Below are positions 7,328-11,237 of a DNA stretch of 11,237 nt, in pieces; position 1 is the stretch's first letter; each line of letters starts with the position of its first letter. Below the pieces are notes generated by a model that was not told the origin of the DNA, did no database searches, and was given only the letters and a program-made list of their open reading frames with translations. Source of the stretch: an uncultured Veillonella sp. GTDB taxonomy: Bacteria > Bacillota > Negativicutes > Veillonellales > Veillonellaceae. A program made the translations under genes and the position numbers. The DNA is taken from assembly GCA_934216375.1 (NCBI GenBank), contig CAKQBP010000027.1, forward strand, positions 1-11,237, given 5' to 3'.

Positions 7328-8416
7328 CTATTGTCCCCATGTATCATACAGCTCTTTCATAGCACGTTCTTTCGCAATAATACCATGGGCCATCCACAAA
7401 GTACTATCCACTTGCAATACATGATCGGCTTTTACAGCAGGCAAATTTTTCCATAACTCATCTTTTTTAAGATTTGCCAATCGTTGGTCTGCTACACCTT
7501 GATTATTAGCACTAGAAGCACCGTAACCAGCAGAAACGATTAAATAGCCTGCATCAAGATCGGGTAATCGCTCTAAAGAAATCGCATTGTTCGTAGGGTT
7601 AAGTTCTGTTTCTAATACCATATCAGGCGGTTTAATATTAAGTAATTCAGCCATAAAGACATTCAAATCGCTTTTCATATACGGAGACAATCGTATTTCT
7701 TTATTTAAAATTCTTAGAAAAGCTACGGTTTCCCCTTGCATATGTTCAGCTAAAGCTATCCGTGTTTTCTTAGCCTGTGAATAATATTCTTTCAAACGAG
7801 CTTCCCCTTTTTCAGGGACCCCAAGTGCTTTAGCAATAGTTAGTAGTGCAACTTCTTCCTTATTTACGTTGACAGAAATGGTTGGAGCAATTTTAGAAAG
7901 TGCATTATATGCCGCTTTGCCATAAGAGTCACGCATAATAATCAAATCCGGTTTTAAAGCCTGAATCTGCTCATAGTTGATAGTCTTTGTTTCATCATTA
8001 ATACTAAAATTTTGAACATTACGATTACTTAATTCATTATAAAGATAGCTTTTTTCATTAAAATTTGCCCCTATAAAAGATTCATCTAATGCAATCATAG
8101 GATCTTCTGTCCGAACAACCACGATACGTTTATGTTCTTTAGGCATAACTGTTGTCCCGAGCTTATGAGTGACAATAATCTTATCTTCTTCAACAGTAAC
8201 AATTTTATCTGCTGCCTTTTGGATAGCAGTTAATCGTTTCTTAAACTCTTTATCAATGTCTTTCGGATCATTTGACCGTTCAAGGGCTGTTTTTACCTTA
8301 TCATCAAGATTAGCATAGATGGCTTCATGAGTCATACCATTTTCCTGTGGACCACATCCTGCAATTCCCATGAGCATACAAGCCCCCAAAAGACCAGAAA
8401 TTAACAAACGCTTCAT
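7328..8416 (-). CDS. Iron-siderophore-type ABC transporter substrate-binding lipoprotein (FecB/BtuF-like)
   Basis: A 362-aa class III periplasmic binding protein that delivers a ferric-siderophore, heme or corrinoid-type ligand to the FecCD permeases encoded upstream. The N-terminus has two positive charges, a hydrophobic core and lipobox IAGC, giving a lipid-anchored Cys21. A charged, helix-prone stretch of about 57 residues (22-78) precedes the binding fold. The fold opens with the family-typical IVTHKLGTTVMPKEHKRIVV pattern and continues through INYEQIQALKPDLII. The start at 8414-8416 is chosen because the upstream in-frame ATG (8441-8443) would put nine non-signal residues before the signal peptide and lie deep inside the ATPase gene. 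GAGGTG at 8421-8426 is well placed, and one base separates the ATPase stop from this ATG. The binding protein comes last in the operon rather than first. The ligand cannot be read from sequence. Confidence 0.9.
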   Translation of the reverse strand: MKRLLISGLLGACMLMGIAGCGPQENGMTHEAIYANLDDKVKTALERSNDPKDIDKEFKKRLTAIQKAADKIVTVEEDKIIVTHKLGTTVMPKEHKRIVVVRTEDPMIALDESFIGANFNEKSYLYNELSNRNVQNFSINDETKTINYEQIQALKPDLIIMRDSYGKAAYNALSKIAPTISVNVNKEEVALLTIAKALGVPEKGEARLKEYYSQAKKTRIALAEHMQGETVAFLRILNKEIRLSPYMKSDLNVFMAELLNIKPPDMVLETELNPTNNAISLERLPDLDAGYLIVSAGYGASSANNQGVADQRLANLKKDELWKNLPAVKADHVLQVDSTLWMAHGIIAKERAMKELYDTWGQ

Positions 8417-8417
8417 A

Positions 8418-9227
8418 CTACACCTCACGTGCCGTATGGCCATAATTTTTCATAGAATAAGGAATACAGAACGGACGATCTGTCTTAGGGTCATTCATGA
8501 TTGTAGAATCTACACCAAATACATCTTTCAACATTTCATTATGGAAGATAGTATGAGGCGTACCTTCGTATTGAATTTTTCCATCCTTCATGGCAACTAA
8601 ATTATCGGCAAAACGAGCGGCTTCATTAAGTTCGTGAATAACCATAACAATCGTTTTGTTATAAGCTTTATTCAAATGCTCTACTAAATGTAATACATCC
8701 ATTTGGTGAGATACATCAAGGAAGCTCGTAGGCTCATCAAGGAATAGAATGTCTGTATTTTGAGCAATAGCCATGGCAATCCATGCCCGTTGCCGTTGCC
8801 CCCCAGACATATTTGTAATGCCACGATCTGCAAACTGAAGTAATTCAGTCTCCTTCAAAGCCCACTCTACAATTTCTTTATCCTCTTTTGTAGTACGGGC
8901 AAATAAGCTGCCTTGATGCGGTGCACGACCGTACATAACAAGTTCACGCACTGTAATTTCACCAGGTGCCGTTGGATTTTGAGGCAAAATAGCAACCTTT
9001 TTTGCTAGTTCTCTACTACCATAAGAACCGATAGATTTACCATCTAGTAAGACATCGCCATCCATTGGTCGAATAATACGACAAATAGTTTTTAGTAAAG
9101 TAGATTTACCACAACCATTAGCGCCAATTAATGCTGTTACTTTGCCTTCTGGGATCGTAAGATTTAAGTTCTCTATAATTTTTGTATCACCGTAACCAGT
9201 AGTTAGGTTTTTAACTTCTAATTTCAT
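8418..9227 (-). CDS. Iron-siderophore-type ABC transporter ATP-binding protein (FecE/FhuC-like)
   Basis: A 269-aa cytoplasmic ATPase subunit that powers the importer formed with the two upstream permeases. All nucleotide-binding elements are intact: Walker A GANGCGKST at 35-43, Q-loop Gln83 (LPQNP), signature MSGGQRQRA at 140-148 (Met replacing the usual Leu), Walker B ILFLDEP at 160-166 and the H-loop His198 (VIHEL). The sequence LDEPTSFLDVSHQ is typical of the FepC/FhuC/BtuD subfamily, as is the length. AGGGGA about 7 nt upstream supports the ATG. The gene starts 14 bp after the permease stop, and its last codons, GAG GTG TAG, double as the ribosome binding site of the binding-protein gene. 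Substrate could be a ferric siderophore, heme or cobalamin; the family alone does not decide. Confidence 0.95.
   Translation of the reverse strand: MKLEVKNLTTGYGDTKIIENLNLTIPEGKVTALIGANGCGKSTLLKTICRIIRPMDGDVLLDGKSIGSYGSRELAKKVAILPQNPTAPGEITVRELVMYGRAPHQGSLFARTTKEDKEIVEWALKETELLQFADRGITNMSGGQRQRAWIAMAIAQNTDILFLDEPTSFLDVSHQMDVLHLVEHLNKAYNKTIVMVIHELNEAARFADNLVAMKDGKIQYEGTPHTIFHNEMLKDVFGVDSTIMNDPKTDRPFCIPYSMKNYGHTAREV
8421..8426 (-). promoter_or_regulatory. Ribosome binding site of the binding-protein gene, inside the ATPase stop region
   Basis: GAGGTG on the minus strand forms the final Glu-Val codons of the ATPase and lies 4 nt before the ATG at 8416. This placement supports the 362-aa start with its lipoprotein signal and suggests translational coupling to the ATPase gene. 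Confidence 0.75.
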
Positions 9228-9241
9228 TTATATTTCCCCTT

Positions 9242-10240
9242 TTACGCTTTTGTTTTTGCTAGAATATACAAGAAGTATGGTGCCCCGATTAAAGCTACAA
9301 TAATCCCTAAGAGGATTTCATCAGGCGCAATAATGGATCGGCCAATCCAGTCGGCAGTGACCACTAAAATAGCTCCAATTAGACCTGTTAATGGCAAGAA
9401 ATAGGCATGATCGGCACCGACTAAGCGGCGTGCAATATGCGGGGAAATAAGCCCTACAAAACCAATGCTGCCACCGATAGCTACACAGAACCCAGATAAA
9501 AGAACTGCAATAATAAGGTATACAAATCTAGAGCGATTTATATGTACACCAAGCCCAATCGCCGTTTCATCAGCTAGGCTCAATAAATTTAACTCCATAT
9601 AACGGGCATAAAGAATGAGTGATAATACAATGACAATTGGTGCAAGTACCCATACATGCTCCCAAGTATTACCCGAAATAGTGCCGATGGTCCAAGTATT
9701 AACTAAATAAAATTTATTAGGGTCCAAACGCGTTACGAGTAAGACTTGCAATGCATGGAATCCTGCACTCATAGAGATACCTGTTAAGATTAAACGATAT
9801 GGCGAAATAATATCTCTACCGCGACAAGATAGAAGATAAATTAAAATCGCTGCCACAACAGCCCCAGCTACGGCAACAGTAGGTAATGTCCAAATTCCCC
9901 ACGCCGTTGTAGAGCCTGCAAAATATACTAAAAGAACTACACCTAAACCAGCACCAGCATTTACGCCTAACAAGCTTGGACTAGCCAATTCATTCCGAGA
10001 TATAGTTTGAAAAATTGCACCAGACATAGCAAGGCCCATACCAATAAATACAGCCAAGATGGTGCGAACTAAACGGAAATCAAAAACTGTGAGTTTTTCT
10101 ACATCATTACCACCGCCAAAGAGAATACGAATAAGATCAGATGTAGACATATCACTAAAGCCTGTATGAAGATGTCCATACATGGCACCTAACAACATGA
10201 GCGTCATAACGAAAGAGTAGGCAAAAAAGCGTTTTTTCAT
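9242..10240 (-). CDS. FecCD-family ABC transporter permease (second permease)
   Basis: A 332-aa inner-membrane permease of the BtuC/FecCD fold, normally ten transmembrane helices, of typical length. The first hydrophobic segment is at about residues 5-22. The family hallmarks are a conserved FRLVRTILAVFIGMGLAMSG block at 55-74, LASPSLLGVNAGAGLG at 85-100, the ATPase-contacting loop DETAIGLGVHI at 224-234, GSIGFVGLISPHIARRLVG at 257-275 and the C-terminal LLGIIVALIGAPYFLYIL pattern. The ribosome binding site GGGAGG (10249-10254) is made from the last KGGK codons of the preceding permease, and only one base separates that stop from this ATG. It most likely forms a heterodimer with that permease, as in FecC/FecD or FepD/FepG. 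Substrate class (siderophore, heme or cobalamin) is not resolved. Confidence 0.95.
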   Translation of the reverse strand: MKKRFFAYSFVMTLMLLGAMYGHLHTGFSDMSTSDLIRILFGGGNDVEKLTVFDFRLVRTILAVFIGMGLAMSGAIFQTISRNELASPSLLGVNAGAGLGVVLLVYFAGSTTAWGIWTLPTVAVAGAVVAAILIYLLSCRGRDIISPYRLILTGISMSAGFHALQVLLVTRLDPNKFYLVNTWTIGTISGNTWEHVWVLAPIVIVLSLILYARYMELNLLSLADETAIGLGVHINRSRFVYLIIAVLLSGFCVAIGGSIGFVGLISPHIARRLVGADHAYFLPLTGLIGAILVVTADWIGRSIIAPDEILLGIIVALIGAPYFLYILAKTKA

Positions 10241-10241
10241 C

Positions 10242-11237
10242 TTATTTTCCTCCCTTACGATTTGCTAAATAAATAAAGAATGGAACACCGACAAGAGCAG
10301 TAATGGCACCTAATGGTGTTTCGAATGGGGGATTTACGATACGAGCTACAACGTCAGCAATCATAACAAGTACTGCACCAAAGAGTGCAGAGAATGGAAT
10401 TACAAGACGATAATCGATGCCTACCAGTTTACGTGTTATATGTGGAATAACGAGACCTACAAAGCCGATCGGACCGGCTAGAGCAACAGCAGAACCGCTA
10501 AGAATAAGTACAGTTAAACCAGATAATACACGTACACGATTTAAATTACTGCCAAGACCAATAGCTACCTCTTCGCCAAAGCTTAAGAGCGTAACAGATT
10601 TAGATACGTACATGGCAATAAGAATACCAATGAGTGTCCAAGGTAATACAAGTAATACTTGTTCCATACGAATACCACTAATACCGCCTGCAGTCCAAAA
10701 GCTTAACTCTTGTGCCACTTGGAAGTACACAACAAGCATATGTGTAACAGCCACAAATACTGCACTAATAGCCGTACCTGCAAGTGCAAGATATACAGGA
10801 GTAGCTTTACCACCTACGCGTTTAGCAAGAGCTAAAATGAACAGTGTTGCCAATGCGGCCCCACCGAAGGAAAACAAAATACTTCCATTTAAGGTTAAAT
10901 AAGGAAATAAAATCATCCCAACAGCTAAACCAAAACTGGCACCTGCGTTAATCCCCAAAATAGAAGGACTTGCCATAGGATTGTTGGTAACACCTTGCAT
11001 CAGTGCACCTGATACGGCAAAGCTGATACCTACAACGATACCTGCTATCATACGTGGTAAACGCAATGTTTGAACGATCATCTGTCCTATACTGTTAGGA
11101 TCATAGTTAGTAAAGGATAGAGTAATATCATCTAGGCTGATATAGCGTATCCCAATGAAGCGTGAACCAAGAGATGTGGCAATTAAAATAGCTAAAGCCA
11201 GTATACCTAGTAGCGTAGTTTTAGCTGCGCGCCCTCC
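10242..11237 (-). CDS. FecCD-family ABC transporter permease (first permease), 5' end cut by the window
   Basis: Inner-membrane permease, the presumed heterodimer partner of the next gene. An internal ATG at 11079-11081 is not the true start. Reading the frame upstream gives 52 more codons without a stop up to the window edge, encoding a first membrane helix (TTLLGILALAILIATSLG) and the usual linker with ISLDDI before QTLRLPRMIAGIVVG. The visible protein is thus 331 aa, close to the family's 330-350, so only a few residues are probably missing. Hallmarks in visible numbering are the ASPSILGINAGASFGLAVG block near 89-107, the ATPase-contacting loop GEEVAIGLGSNL at 221-232, GPIGFVGLVIPHITRKLVG at 255-273 and the terminal TPLGAITALVGVPFFIYL. 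Any promoter, Fur box or outer-membrane receptor gene would lie beyond the window. Confidence 0.94.
   Translation of the reverse strand, partial: GGRAAKTTLLGILALAILIATSLGSRFIGIRYISLDDITLSFTNYDPNSIGQMIVQTLRLPRMIAGIVVGISFAVSGALMQGVTNNPMASPSILGINAGASFGLAVGMILFPYLTLNGSILFSFGGAALATLFILALAKRVGGKATPVYLALAGTAISAVFVAVTHMLVVYFQVAQELSFWTAGGISGIRMEQVLLVLPWTLIGILIAMYVSKSVTLLSFGEEVAIGLGSNLNRVRVLSGLTVLILSGSAVALAGPIGFVGLVIPHITRKLVGIDYRLVIPFSALFGAVLVMIADVVARIVNPPFETPLGAITALVGVPFFIYLANRKGGK

Noticed and set aside
7160..7456. 98-codon open frame on the plus strand starting at the importer terminator
   Set aside because: Its start lies in the terminator stem, it runs antisense into the binding-protein gene, and the product shows no domain.
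8441..8443. Upstream ATG of the binding-protein frame, giving 371 aa
   Set aside because: It lies inside the ATPase gene and would put nine non-signal residues before a clean lipoprotein signal peptide; the ATG at 8416 has a well-placed GAGGTG.
10417..10902. 161-codon open frame on the plus strand
   Set aside because: It is antisense to a clear FecCD permease and is low in complexity, with no recognisable domain or credible ribosome binding site context.
11079..11081. Internal ATG as the start of the first permease
   Set aside because: The frame is open to the window edge and the upstream 52 codons encode the expected first membrane helix and family linker.

Overview
This 11.2 kb window reads as chromosome of a low-GC, anaerobic, diderm-type Firmicute. 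A Veillonella-like member of the Negativicutes is my best guess. That assignment is inference from protein flavour, AT-rich codon use, strong AGGAGG-type ribosome binding sites and the presence of HydG; no rRNA or other marker is in the window. All eight genes lie on the minus strand, so transcription runs from high to low coordinates. I found no tRNA, rRNA, CRISPR array, insertion sequence, prophage gene or obvious sign of recent transfer.

There are three transcriptional blocks, listed in the direction of transcription. (1) 11237 to 7328 is a ferric-siderophore/heme/cobalamin-type ABC importer: two FecCD permeases (the first cut by the window edge), a FecE/FhuC-type ATPase and a lipoprotein binding protein. 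Genes are 1 to 14 bp apart, and a strong hairpin terminator follows at 7161-7199. (2) 7017 to 5599 is hydG, the radical-SAM tyrosine lyase that makes the CO/CN-bearing iron synthon of the [FeFe]-hydrogenase H-cluster. It has its own candidate promoter and an intrinsic terminator at 5551-5582. (3) 5404 to 5 is recJ - relA/spoT (rel) - glyoxalase II-like metallo-beta-lactamase hydrolase - fur. The first three genes are tightly coupled: the rel ribosome binding site overlaps the recJ stop, and the rel stop overlaps the hydrolase start as TAATG.

The common thread is iron. The window holds an iron importer, an enzyme that builds an iron cofactor, and the iron-sensing repressor Fur. A sequence matching 14 of 19 positions of the classical Fur box lies just downstream of a TATAAT -10 element in front of recJ. 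Fur could therefore repress its own operon, which also carries the stringent-response enzyme. Protein starts were corrected from ribosome-binding-site position for hydG (ATG at 7017, 472 aa), the binding protein (ATG at 8416, 362 aa) and probably recJ (ATG at 5404). The first permease frame stays open to the window end.

I see no gene family here that looks undescribed. The points most worth following are regulatory (the Fur box, a weak hairpin between the hydrolase gene and fur, and a dyad in the hydG promoter) and architectural (a helical insert in the binding protein, and hydG without hydE or hydF beside it).
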